A DNA stretch of 46,013 bases from Mycobacterium helveticum. Its GTDB lineage: Bacteria > Actinomycetota > Actinomycetes > Mycobacteriales > Mycobacteriaceae. This document shows positions 8,307-16,027 of this stretch, piece after piece. The stretch spans positions 1-46,013 of the forward strand of contig NZ_VMQU01000031.1 of NCBI RefSeq assembly GCF_007714205.1, written 5' to 3'. A program made the position numbers and the translations under genes. Position 1 is the first letter of the stretch; every line of letters starts with the position of its first letter. The notes below the pieces were generated by a model. The model was not told the origin of the DNA and ran no database searches. It was given only the letters and a program-made list of their open reading frames with translations.

Positions 8307-9308
8307 ATGGACGCCATGTCCTACCGGCTGACTCAATACGCCCACGGCGGCGGCTGCGCGTGCAAGATCCCACCCGGCGAACTCGAGGAGGTGGTCCGGG
8401 GGCTGGGCGGGGCCGCGCCGCGCGACCCGGTCGGCGAACTGTTGGTCGGGCTGGACAGCGGGGACGACGCCGCGGTGGTGCGCATCGACGGCGACACGGC
8501 GCTGATCTTGACGACGGACTTCTTCGCCCCCGTCGTCGACGACGCCTACGACTGGGGCCGCATCGCGGCCACCAACGCCCTCTCCGACGTCTACGCGATG
8601 GGTGGCCGGCCGGTCGTGGCGGTCAACCTGCTGGGCTGGCCGCGCGACGTGCTGCCGTTCGAGCTGGCGACCGAGACGCTGCGCGGCGGGCTCGACGTGT
8701 GCGTGCTGGCGGGCTGCCATCTGGCCGGCGGGCACAGCGTCGACGACCCCGAACCCAAGTACGGGCTGGCGGTGACCGGCATCGGGAACCCGAACCGGTT
8801 GCTGCGCAACGACTCCGGCCGGCCCGGGTCGCCGCTGTCGCTGACCAAGCCGCTGGGCGTCGGCGTCCTGAACAGCCGGCACAAGGCCACCGGCGAACGG
8901 TTCCCGCAGGCGATCGACGCGATGACCACGCTCAACGCCGCCGCTGCCGCCGCGGCGCTGGCGGCGGGCGCCGAATGTGCGACCGACATCACGGGTTTCG
9001 GCCTGCTGGGCCACCTGCACAAGCTGGCGCGGGCCAGCGGTGTGACGGCGGTGATCGACTCGGCCGCGGTGCCCTACCTTCAGGGCGCCCGGGAGGCGCT
9101 CGCCGCCGGCTACGTCAGCGGCGGCACCCGGCGCAATCTCGACTGGGTGGCCCCGCACGTGGACCTGTCGGCGGTGACCGGGGACGAGGCGCTGCTGCTC
9201 GCCGACGCGCAGACCTCGGGCGGGCTGCTGGTCGCGGCCGAGATCCCGGGCGCGCCCGTCATCGGGGAACTCGTGGCACGCGGGGAGCACACGATCGTGG
9301 TCCGCTGA
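8307..9308 (+). CDS. selD: Selenide, water dikinase (selenophosphate synthetase) SelD
   Basis: Makes selenophosphate from selenide and ATP for SelA (333 aa, PurM/AIRS fold). The start at ATG 8307 is favoured by GGGGA at 8297-8301 with a 5-nt spacer, and because it places the catalytic pair at Cys17 and Lys20 (YAHGGGCACK), the E. coli numbering. ATG 8316 is the alternative. Further motifs are the glycine-rich LDSGDDAAVV, DWGRIAATNALSDVYAMGG and TDITGFGLLGHL. It uses Cys rather than Sec at position 17. It is divergent from tRNA-Sec with only 19 nt between them. Any conventional promoter must therefore lie within the tRNA gene on the opposite strand, unless the mRNA is leaderless. Confidence 0.95.
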   Translation: MDAMSYRLTQYAHGGGCACKIPPGELEEVVRGLGGAAPRDPVGELLVGLDSGDDAAVVRIDGDTALILTTDFFAPVVDDAYDWGRIAATNALSDVYAMGGRPVVAVNLLGWPRDVLPFELATETLRGGLDVCVLAGCHLAGGHSVDDPEPKYGLAVTGIGNPNRLLRNDSGRPGSPLSLTKPLGVGVLNSRHKATGERFPQAIDAMTTLNAAAAAAALAAGAECATDITGFGLLGHLHKLARASGVTAVIDSAAVPYLQGAREALAAGYVSGGTRRNLDWVAPHVDLSAVTGDEALLLADAQTSGGLLVAAEIPGAPVIGELVARGEHTIVVR

Positions 9309-9372
9309 GCGGGCGCGGGTCTGGGCTGCCGGTGCCGGTTTGCCGCCGACCGGCCGGGGTAACCAGGGCGCT

Positions 9373-10359
9373 ATGACGAACTTTGGCTACACTCTGATGA
9401 CCGAGCAGAGTGGACCGAAAGATCTTGTGCGATATGCGGTTTCGGCTGAAGAGCGCGGCTTCGACTTCGAGGTGTGCAGCGACCACTTCTCGCCGTGGCT
9501 GGTCTCGCAGGGTCATGCGCCGCACGCCTGGACGGTGTTGGGCGCCGTGGCCCACGCCACCGAACGGGTGGACCTGTACTCCTACGTGACCTGCCCGACG
9601 ATGCGATACCACCCGGCGATCGTCGCCCAGCAGGCGGCCACCCTGCAGATCCTGTCCGACGGCCGGTTCACGCTCGGCCTGGGCAGCGGGGAGAACCTCA
9701 ACGAACACGTCGTCGGCGAGGGCTGGCCGACCGTGCAGCGCCGGCAGGACATGCTGTGCGAGGCCATCGAGATCATCCGCGAACTGTTCACCGGCGAGCT
9801 GGTGAGCTGGCGCGGCGACTACTTCGAGGTCGACTCGGCGCGGTTGTGGGACGTGCCCGAGGTCCCGGTCGGCATCGGGGTGGCGGTGGGGGGCGCCAGG
9901 GCCGTCGAGCAGTTCGCCAGGCTCGGCGACCACATGATCGCGACCGAGCCCGACGGCGACCTCGTCCACGCGTGGCACGGCGTCCGCCGGGCCGCCGACA
10001 TGGCCGGCAGCGGGCGCATCGTCGGCCAGATACCGGTGAGCTGGGATCCCGACCGCGACGCCGCCGTCGAGCGCGCGCACGACCAGTTCCGCTGGTTCGC
10101 CGGCGGCTGGAAGGTCAACGCCGACCTGCCGACCCCGGCCGGCTTCGCCGGCGCGACGCAGTACCTGCGGCCCGAAGACGTCGCCGAGACCATCCCGTGC
10201 GGCCCGGACCTGGACGCGATCGTGGAGGCCGTGCGGCCCTACCGGGAGGCCGGGTTCACCGACGTCGCGCTCGTCCAGATCGGCGGCCAGACCCAGGACC
10301 GGTTCCTGGCCGAGGCCGCCGAGCCGCTGCTGGAGGCGCTGCGGACCGTACGGGCATGA
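9373..10359 (+). CDS. F420-dependent LLM-class oxidoreductase (G6PDH-like subfamily)
   Basis: Luciferase-like TIM-barrel protein (328 aa) resembling F420-dependent glucose-6-phosphate dehydrogenase paralogues, the TIGR03557-type group common in mycobacteria. Typical segments are RGFDFEVCSDHFSPWL near the N-terminus, YVTCPTMRYHPAIVAQQAATL, LSDGRFTLGLGSGENLNEHV and the C-terminal FTDVALVQIGG. ATG 9373 starts the family-typical MTNFGYTL; an upstream in-frame TTG-type start would add a tail with no similarity. It follows selD by 64 nt on the same strand and may be co-transcribed. Substrate unknown; dependence on F420 is inferred from the family. Confidence 0.85.
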   Translation: MTNFGYTLMTEQSGPKDLVRYAVSAEERGFDFEVCSDHFSPWLVSQGHAPHAWTVLGAVAHATERVDLYSYVTCPTMRYHPAIVAQQAATLQILSDGRFTLGLGSGENLNEHVVGEGWPTVQRRQDMLCEAIEIIRELFTGELVSWRGDYFEVDSARLWDVPEVPVGIGVAVGGARAVEQFARLGDHMIATEPDGDLVHAWHGVRRAADMAGSGRIVGQIPVSWDPDRDAAVERAHDQFRWFAGGWKVNADLPTPAGFAGATQYLRPEDVAETIPCGPDLDAIVEAVRPYREAGFTDVALVQIGGQTQDRFLAEAAEPLLEALRTVRA

Positions 10360-10396
10360 CATCGTCGAGCACACCCCACCATTGAAGGAGCGCGCG

Positions 10397-10586
10397 ATGC
10401 CAGAGGAGTTGCACGGCAAGAAGATCGCCATCCTGGCGGCCGACGGCGTGGAGAAGGTCGAACTCGAGGAGCCGCGTGCGGCGCCGACCGGGGCGGGCGA
10501 ACCTCATCACCAGCCGCGCACCGAAGGACCTGCCCGCGTTCTGCGCGGCAATCGTCGAACACTTCGCTCGGTCCGCGAGGGGCTAG
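10397..10586 (+). pseudogene. PfpI/DJ-1 family protease remnant with internal deletion
   Basis: The first 25-30 codons (MPEELHGKKIAILAADGVEKVELEEPR) match the N-terminus of PfpI-type glutamine amidotransferase-like proteins. About 90 nt later, in a different frame, NLITSRAPKDLPAFCAAIVEHFA and a TAG at 10584 match the C-terminus. Everything between, including the nucleophile-elbow Cys-His region (about 110-120 codons in the family), is absent. The junction lies near 10480-10495. Both ends are well preserved, so the loss is recent or an assembly artefact. Confidence 0.7.
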
Positions 10587-10598
10587 CGCCGAGCAGGC

Positions 10599-10718
10599 AT
10601 GAAGGCCGCACCGTTTGAGCCTCGCCGTTTGCGGGAAATACACAGGCCGGGAAATACACAGGCCATTGCCGTGATCGACGCGGCGATCCGCGCACAGCTT
10701 CCGAAAGGCCCAGTTTGA
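10599..10718 (+). CDS. Small 39-codon ORF coupled to the methyltransferase start
   Basis: ATG at 10599 opens a 39-codon frame (beginning MKAAPFEPRRLREIH, ending AQLPKGPV) whose TGA overlaps the TTG start of the next gene as TTGA. That suggests translational coupling. The frame runs through the 16-bp tandem duplication at 10633; one copy fewer would end it early. I do not recognise it. It may be a coupling leader, the remnant of a larger gene, or chance. Confidence 0.35.
   Translation: MKAAPFEPRRLREIHRPGNTQAIAVIDAAIRAQLPKGPV
10633..10664. repeat. 16-bp perfect tandem duplication
   Basis: GGGAAATACACAGGCC at 10633-10648 is repeated directly at 10649-10664. It lies between the pfpI remnant and the methyltransferase, inside the small ORF. 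Confidence 0.9.
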
Positions 10719-11434
10719 CAACCACATTGCCCGCGCCGGCCGGCACGCTGAACCCGACCGACCCCGAAGCCGGGCACGAAGCCGGGCGGGTGTACCGGCC
10801 GCAGTGCGACTCTCGGCTGCTGGTGGCCGCGATGAAGCGCACGGGGTTGATTCCCGGCCGGCGGGTACTCGACCTGTGCACCGGCAGCGGCTTCGTGGCC
10901 ATCGCGGCGGCCGGGATGGGTTGTGCCAGCGTCACCGCGTTCGACATCTGCCCCCACGCCGTGCGGTGTTCGCGCGGCAACGCCGCCGGCGCCGGGGTGG
11001 CGGTCGACGTCCGCGAGGGCTCCTGGACGCGGGCGCTGGACCTGGCCCCGTTCGACGTCGTCGTCACCAACCCGCCCTACGTGCCGACGCCGCCGCGCGC
11101 CGGACCCGAGGCGATCCCCGCGGCCGCCGGGCCGTCGTGGGCGTGGAACGGCGGCGCCGATGGCCGGTCGATCCTGGATCCGCTGTGCCGGGCCGCGCCC
11201 GAGCTGCTGGGCGAGAGGGGGTCGATGCTGATGGTGCAGTCCGGCTTCGCCGATGCCGGCCGGTCGCTGGACATTTTGCGCTCCGCTGGTATGGATGCGG
11301 AAATCGTTGCATCCGAACGGATTCCGTTCGGCCCGGTTCTGGCGGCCAGGGCGGCCTGGCTGGAGGGCGCCGGGCGCATCCCGCGCGGCTGCCGCGAGGA
11401 GGAGCTGGTCGTGATCCGGGCGGACAAGCGGTGA
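10715..11434 (+). CDS. HemK2/PrmC-like class I methyltransferase
   Basis: SAM-dependent methyltransferase (239 aa). Motif I is VLDLCTGSGF (residues 51-60) and the catalytic NPPY lies at 119-122, the signature of N-methyltransferases acting on Gln, Asn or adenine amino groups (PrmC, HemK2/MTQ2). The start is TTG 10715, coupled to the preceding tiny frame. Its TGA overlaps the GTG of the CDGSH gene (GTGA), so the two are co-translated. It is shorter than PrmC and lacks the PrmC N-terminal helical domain, so it is unlikely to be the release-factor enzyme. The substrate may relate to the CDGSH/diiron neighbours (inference). Confidence 0.8.
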   Translation: MTTTLPAPAGTLNPTDPEAGHEAGRVYRPQCDSRLLVAAMKRTGLIPGRRVLDLCTGSGFVAIAAAGMGCASVTAFDICPHAVRCSRGNAAGAGVAVDVREGSWTRALDLAPFDVVVTNPPYVPTPPRAGPEAIPAAAGPSWAWNGGADGRSILDPLCRAAPELLGERGSMLMVQSGFADAGRSLDILRSAGMDAEIVASERIPFGPVLAARAAWLEGAGRIPRGCREEELVVIRADKR

Positions 11435-11625
11435 GCGCCACCCGGGTGCAGGTGGTGCCGGGCGGGCCCGTGCTGGTGTCGGGCCCGGTGCGGATCGAGA
11501 TGCCCGACGGCGGCGTCGTCGAGTCCGACCGGTTCATGGTGGCGGTCTGCACCTGCCGGCGCAGCGAGGACTATCCGTTGTGCGACACCAGCCATCGCAG
11601 ATGCCGCCGCACGGCGCGGGGCTAG
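11431..11625 (+). CDS. CDGSH-type iron-sulfur domain protein
   Basis: 64-aa protein with the [2Fe-2S] signature C-x-C-x2-S-x3-P-x-C-D-x2-H: ligands Cys40, Cys42, Cys51 and His55, with CDTSH in place of CDGSH. This gives the three-Cys, one-His coordination typical of mitoNEET-like proteins. GTG start overlapping the methyltransferase stop. The TAG stop shares the palindrome CTAG (11622-11625) with the stop of the convergent diiron-enzyme gene. Probably a small redox or Fe-S transfer partner of the neighbouring haem-oxygenase-like protein. Confidence 0.85.
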   Translation: MSATRVQVVPGGPVLVSGPVRIEMPDGGVVESDRFMVAVCTCRRSEDYPLCDTSHRRCRRTARG

Positions 11626-12641
11626 TCGACCGGCATGCGCAACGACGAGCGCCCCTGCTCCCATGCCGCCGTGACGGCGGCGGCGAAGCGGTCCTCCAGC
11701 AGCGCGTTGGCCCGCATGCCGAAGACGACGTCGGGCTCGAGTTGCGGTTGGTGCGCCACGAGATCGCCGACCACGTTGACGCGCACCACGTGTTCGTGGA
11801 CCGCGTCGGCCTCGACGTGCTCGCGGTAGAACCGAACGCAGGCCGCGGGTGCGCCCATCCGCTGTAGCGCCTCGGCCATCCGCCGCGACCCCGGCGGTGA
11901 GGTGATCTCGATCGACGCGAAGTGCCCGACCGCGGCCCCGCGCAGCGCACGGTGCAACCCGAACAGCGACATCAGGTTCACCACCGCCAGCGACTCGGCC
12001 GGGACGGCGTCGAGGTAGCCCAGGTAGGCCGCGTCCAGGCCGGCGGCGGCCAGCAGGTCGGCAAACAGTTGCTGATGCAGGCGCGGCCCCTGGCCGGCGC
12101 CGTACTCGTCGTATTCGATCGCGACGAAGGCGGCCTTGGCGCCGCCCGTCAGGCGGGGGATCGCCCAGGCGTGCGGGTCGCCCTCCTTGAGGTGATACAG
12201 CGAACGGTGCACGAAGTATTCGCGCATTTGCTGCCAGGTTCCGTTGTCGCGCAGGTGATATGAGGGGCCGGTGCCGCCGGGGGGCTCCACGGTGAGCGCC
12301 TCCATCTCGGTTGCCGCGGTGCGGCCGGGTTCGATCGGCCCGACGTCGCGGCGCACGCCGGCCAGAAAGACCCGTTCGAGCTCGCCGCGCAAACCCAGCA
12401 GCGCGGGATTCCACTCCCAGCAGGGGTCGACGCCGGCGAAGCCGCGGTAGTGCAGCTCGTAGCACATGCACAGCGCGAGCTGCAGGTCCAGACCGTAGGG
12501 ATCGGAATCGCGCGCCCCCGAACCGATGCGCGCCAGGCGGTCGTAGGCGGGTGGCCCGGTCAGTGCCAGGCGGACTGCCGTCGACAACGGTCCGTGCGCC
12601 GCCGGGAGGGCCGGTTCGGCGATGATCGGTGCGCGAGTCAC
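11622..12641 (-). CDS. Iron-containing redox enzyme, haem-oxygenase-like diiron oxidase fold
   Basis: 339-aa protein of the 'iron-containing redox enzyme' group with a haem-oxygenase-like helical fold. Candidate metal ligands are spread as in that family: Glu62 in YELHYRG, His in FVHRSLYHLKEGDPHAW, Glu and His in EYDEYGAGQGPRLHQQLF, and Glu/Asp/His in FYREHVEADAVHEHVV. Members of the HDO superfamily use a labile diiron site for oxidative chemistry; the substrate here is unknown. GTG start at 12641. It ends tail-to-tail with the CDGSH gene, sharing CTAG. The group assignment is good; any particular reaction would be a guess. Confidence 0.75.
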   Translation of the reverse strand: MTRAPIIAEPALPAAHGPLSTAVRLALTGPPAYDRLARIGSGARDSDPYGLDLQLALCMCYELHYRGFAGVDPCWEWNPALLGLRGELERVFLAGVRRDVGPIEPGRTAATEMEALTVEPPGGTGPSYHLRDNGTWQQMREYFVHRSLYHLKEGDPHAWAIPRLTGGAKAAFVAIEYDEYGAGQGPRLHQQLFADLLAAAGLDAAYLGYLDAVPAESLAVVNLMSLFGLHRALRGAAVGHFASIEITSPPGSRRMAEALQRMGAPAACVRFYREHVEADAVHEHVVRVNVVGDLVAHQPQLEPDVVFGMRANALLEDRFAAAVTAAWEQGRSSLRMPVD

Positions 12642-12745
12642 GTCGACGGATACCCGTCACCCGCCGGAGCAAACTACCGGGGCTCCGGGCATACGATCGG
12701 GATGATGGTGGGCCTGATCAACACCGCCCGCCATCTGCAACGCGA

Positions 12746-14980
12746 TCAGTGACCCTGCGCCGCGGCGGGCGCCGGCAGGCGGAAGTTGGCCTCGACGGTG
12801 GTCCCGTCGGCCGTGCCGTGGACCTCCATCGAGTCGCTGATCGCCCGCATCAGCAGCAGGCCGCGCCCGCTGTTCCCGGGGTGGGCGGCGGGCTGCTTCC
12901 AGGAGCCGGAATCGACGACCCGCAGCCGGATTTCCCGTTCGACGGACTCGGACTCGACCAGTATCGTCCCGTCCGCCCGCCCGCGGTAGGCGTGCTCGAC
13001 GCAGTTGGTGCACGCTTCGCTGGCGACCAGCACGATGTCGGCGCCCAACGACTCCGGGACGCCGGCGCCCTCGAGCCACTCGCCGAGCCGGCGCCGGACG
13101 CCGGCCAATTGGTCTGCGCCGGAATTGGTTTCGAATCGGAACGGTGGCTGCCGGTGCCGGTAGATCACCATGGCCACATCGTCGTCAAATCCCGGTGCCG
13201 GGGCAAGTTCGCGAAGCACCGCCTCCCCGACGGCGTCCGGGGGCAACGCCGCGTTCTGTGCCAAAACCTCTGCGGCACGTGCGATTCCGACGTCTATCGA
13301 CTCATGTTTGCGCTCGACCAGGCCGTCGGTGAACACCATCAGCGTCGAGCCGGCCGGCAGCGCCCGCAAGCCCTGCGGGCGGGGCGTGTCCCGGCGCACC
13401 GCGAGCGGCACCGACGCGGCGTCGGCCAGCATCGTCGTCGTTCCCGGTCCGGGGCCCACGATCACCGCGGGCATGTGGCCGGCGTTGCTGTACTCCATGA
13501 TCCCGGACCCGGTGTCCAGGATGGCCACGAAGACCGTGGTGCAGTACGCGTTGGGGATCAGCGACGCCGCCAGGTCGAGCTGTTCGAGCAGCAGGGCCGG
13601 CTGGGCGCCGTTGATCAGCAGCGCGCGCGCCGAGCTGCGCAGCTGACCCATGACCGCGGCGGCCGGCAGCCCGCGGCCCACGCAGTCGCCGACCACGATG
13701 CCGATGCGGTGTTCGCCGACGGGCAGCACGTCATACCAGTCGCCCCCGATCTCCAGCGGCGGGACGGCGGGTTCGTAACGCACGGCGAAGCCGGGCGGCG
13801 GCTGGATCGGGGGCAGCATGGCGCGCTGGAGCGTCAGGGACGTCTCGCGCGCGGTCTCGAACTGGCGGACATGCTGCATGGCCAGGCTGAGGTGGCCGAT
13901 GAGCACCGTGACCAGCAGCCGGTCCTCCGCGCTGACCCAGCGCGGCGAGCTCAGCTCAAGCCACAGGGCCAGGTCCGCGGAGCCGGACAGCACCGCGACC
14001 AGTCCCTGTGCCTTGCCGGGCCGGTCCGGCCGTTCGATCGGCTTGGCCGTCAGCGGCAGCTGCTGACGCGCCTGCTGGAAGGTCTGGCGGAGCCACGGAT
14101 CGAGCTGGCGCCAGGACTGGGCCGGCCGGCCCGCCGCCTGGACGTTCGGTTCGCCCTCCCCGTTGGGCCATTCGACGACGAGCACGCGACGCACGTCGAG
14201 GGCCGCCCGGCATTCGTCGAGTGTGATCGACAGCAGCTCCGACACGCTCTTGGCCACGGCCACCGCCGTGGCCAGTCGCAGCACCGCGCTCTCGCGGGCC
14301 GCGAAGGCCCGTTCCGCGGTGACGTCGCGCACCGTGCCGACGTACATGTCCAGCCCATCTGGGGCTTTGCCGGAGCCGCGGACCGCGTTGATGGTCACCA
14401 GGACCCAGACAAGGTGGCCGTCCCGGTGCCGGATCGGTGTCTCGTAATGGCTGCCGCCGCTGTCGCGGACCACCGAACGTTGTTGCAGGGCAGTCTCTTT
14501 GTCGAGCAGCCAGGGGTGGGGCCACCGGTACGGCAGACCCTCGGCGGGGTACCCGACGATCTCGACCAGGGCGTGGTTCATCTCGATCACGGTCGCCTCG
14601 TGATCGGCGACGAAGAACCCCTCCTGCAGGGCGTTCACCAGGGCGGTGCGGAACTTGTCGCGGTCGGCGAGATCCTCGGCACGCGCCCGTTGTTCGGCAT
14701 AGCGCCTGGTGCCGTCGAGGAATCCCCGGGTCGCGGCGTCCAGCGGCGCCAGCGTCTGCAACAGGAACTCCAGGGCGCCCGCACCGTCGACGGCGGCGGT
14801 TCGCCCCGATTCGGTGACCAGGCCGAAGTGGTGTTCGACGATGTCGAGCACGCTGATCCGCTCCTGCAGGGCGATCCGCCCGAGCTCGTGGCCCACGGCC
14901 AGGCTGTCCTCGTCGCGGGTGTCGAGGTAGGTGCGCAGCGCGGCGACGTAACGGGCGCGAAACTCGTCGGTCTTGCTCAT
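12746..14980 (-). CDS. rsbU: Multidomain RsbU-like PP2C phosphatase with fused anti-sigma kinase domain
   Basis: 744 aa. In order: an RsbRD/RsbU-type N-terminal helical domain (1-110), a PAS domain (about 115-230, GFFVADHEATVIEMNHALVEIVGYP), a GAF-like domain (about 235-370), a SpoIIE-type PP2C phosphatase (about 385-600; GGDWYDV, GDCVGRG, FTDGLVERK and FDDDVAMVI supply the metal-binding aspartates) and a C-terminal HATPase_c serine kinase domain of the RsbW type (about 615-740; EACTNCVEHAY, NSGRGLLLMRA). This resembles Rv1364c, where phosphatase and kinase act on an anti-anti-sigma protein. ATG overlaps the stop of the RsbX-like gene (ATGA). Likely output module of the stressosome upstream, with the RsbV-like protein at 17473 as a plausible substrate. 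Confidence 0.88.
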   Translation of the reverse strand: MSKTDEFRARYVAALRTYLDTRDEDSLAVGHELGRIALQERISVLDIVEHHFGLVTESGRTAAVDGAGALEFLLQTLAPLDAATRGFLDGTRRYAEQRARAEDLADRDKFRTALVNALQEGFFVADHEATVIEMNHALVEIVGYPAEGLPYRWPHPWLLDKETALQQRSVVRDSGGSHYETPIRHRDGHLVWVLVTINAVRGSGKAPDGLDMYVGTVRDVTAERAFAARESAVLRLATAVAVAKSVSELLSITLDECRAALDVRRVLVVEWPNGEGEPNVQAAGRPAQSWRQLDPWLRQTFQQARQQLPLTAKPIERPDRPGKAQGLVAVLSGSADLALWLELSSPRWVSAEDRLLVTVLIGHLSLAMQHVRQFETARETSLTLQRAMLPPIQPPPGFAVRYEPAVPPLEIGGDWYDVLPVGEHRIGIVVGDCVGRGLPAAAVMGQLRSSARALLINGAQPALLLEQLDLAASLIPNAYCTTVFVAILDTGSGIMEYSNAGHMPAVIVGPGPGTTTMLADAASVPLAVRRDTPRPQGLRALPAGSTLMVFTDGLVERKHESIDVGIARAAEVLAQNAALPPDAVGEAVLRELAPAPGFDDDVAMVIYRHRQPPFRFETNSGADQLAGVRRRLGEWLEGAGVPESLGADIVLVASEACTNCVEHAYRGRADGTILVESESVEREIRLRVVDSGSWKQPAAHPGNSGRGLLLMRAISDSMEVHGTADGTTVEANFRLPAPAAAQGH

Positions 14981-15615
14981 CTGGTTGCTCCCCGGTGACG
15001 AGCAGTCAGCACCATCGCGTCGTCGGTGTCCTTGGCGTGCTCCCTCAATATATGTTCGGCGATGCCCGAGGCGCCCGCGGCGAAGTCGATCCCCTCCACG
15101 CCGTATTGGGTGATGCCGTCGCTGGCGATCACGATCAGGTCGCCGGCGCGCAGGGGCACCACCTGCGCCGGCCGGATCTCCGAAATGCGGTAGCCGACGA
15201 TGCCGGCGGCCAGGCGCGCCGAGGATCGCACCTGGACGCCGCGGGCGGACCTGGCGATCAGATTGGCGGTGACGTTCCCGACCCCGGTCCAGGTCAGGGT
15301 GTTGGCCGTGAAGTCCACCCGGGCCAGGGTCATGGCGACCCCCCTGGTGCCGGCCAGCACGCGATGGCAGAGCTGCACCAGGACCTCCAGTCGTTCGGAG
15401 CGGGCGCGCCGCAGCGCCTCGGCGGCGCGCAGCGCGGGTGTCGCGGCGGCCGGGCCGTGGCCGAGGCCGTCCATCACACCGAACAACGCGGCCTCACCGT
15501 CGATGTCGATCGCGACCGCCTGGTCACCGGAGATGGTCTCTCCGGGCAGCGGGCGGCCCGCGGTGGCCCACTCGATCGGCCCGAGCCGGCCCCCGCGGTG
15601 CCAGTCGTCATGCAC
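14977..15615 (-). CDS. rsbX: RsbX-like PP2C/SpoIIE phosphatase
   Basis: Single-domain 212-aa phosphatase with SpoIIE/PP2C features: SGDQAVAI, GVMDGLGHG and IVIASDGITQYG supply the metal-binding Asp residues, and KDTDDAMVL is near the end. In the B. subtilis system RsbX dephosphorylates RsbS and RsbR to reset the stressosome. GTG start at 15615 overlaps the rsbT stop by 8 nt, and its stop overlaps the next ATG. It lacks sensory domains, unlike its neighbour, which fits the reset role (inference from domain content and order). Confidence 0.82.
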   Translation of the reverse strand: MHDDWHRGGRLGPIEWATAGRPLPGETISGDQAVAIDIDGEAALFGVMDGLGHGPAAATPALRAAEALRRARSERLEVLVQLCHRVLAGTRGVAMTLARVDFTANTLTWTGVGNVTANLIARSARGVQVRSSARLAAGIVGYRISEIRPAQVVPLRAGDLIVIASDGITQYGVEGIDFAAGASGIAEHILREHAKDTDDAMVLTARHRGATR

Positions 15616-16027
15616 CGGGGGGAACCCATTTCCACATCTCGACGACCGTGCCGCAGCCGAGCACGGATTGCACCACCAGCCGGTCCATCAGCCGGCGCGC
15701 GCCCGGCAGGCCCAACCCGAGGCCGCGGCCGGTCGAGTAGCCGTCCTCCATCGCGCGCTCGACGTCGGCGATGCCGGGACCGTGGTCTTCGGCGCTGACC
15801 ACCAGGGCCTTGCGGCCCTCCCGATCGGCCACCGTGACGCGGACGGTGCCGCGACCCGCGTAGCTGGTGATGTTCCGCGCGATCTCGGAGATCGCCGTGG
15901 CGATCATCGTGACGTCGGTCAGGGAGAACCCGAGGTCGAGCGCGAGCTGGTGTCCGGCTTTGCGGGCGGCCACGATGTCGTCGGGATGGTCGACGGTGAC
16001 GACGACGTCGCTGGCGTCAGCCGCCAC
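15608..16027 (-). CDS. rsbT: RsbT-like switch serine kinase
   Basis: 139-aa HATPase_c kinase of the RsbT/RsbW fold. N-box region ISEIARNITSYAGRG and ATP-lid glycine motifs EDHGPGI and STGRGLGLGLPGARRLMD are as in RsbT. Expected to phosphorylate RsbS and RsbR in the stressosome, then be released to activate the downstream phosphatase. Overlaps rsbS by 11 nt at its start and the RsbX-like gene by 8 nt at its end. Confidence 0.88.
   Translation of the reverse strand: MAADASDVVVTVDHPDDIVAARKAGHQLALDLGFSLTDVTMIATAISEIARNITSYAGRGTVRVTVADREGRKALVVSAEDHGPGIADVERAMEDGYSTGRGLGLGLPGARRLMDRLVVQSVLGCGTVVEMWKWVPPGA

Noticed and set aside
12629..14998. 789-codon frame antisense to the RsbU-like gene
   Set aside because: Composition is artefactual and the minus strand holds all PP2C and kinase motifs.
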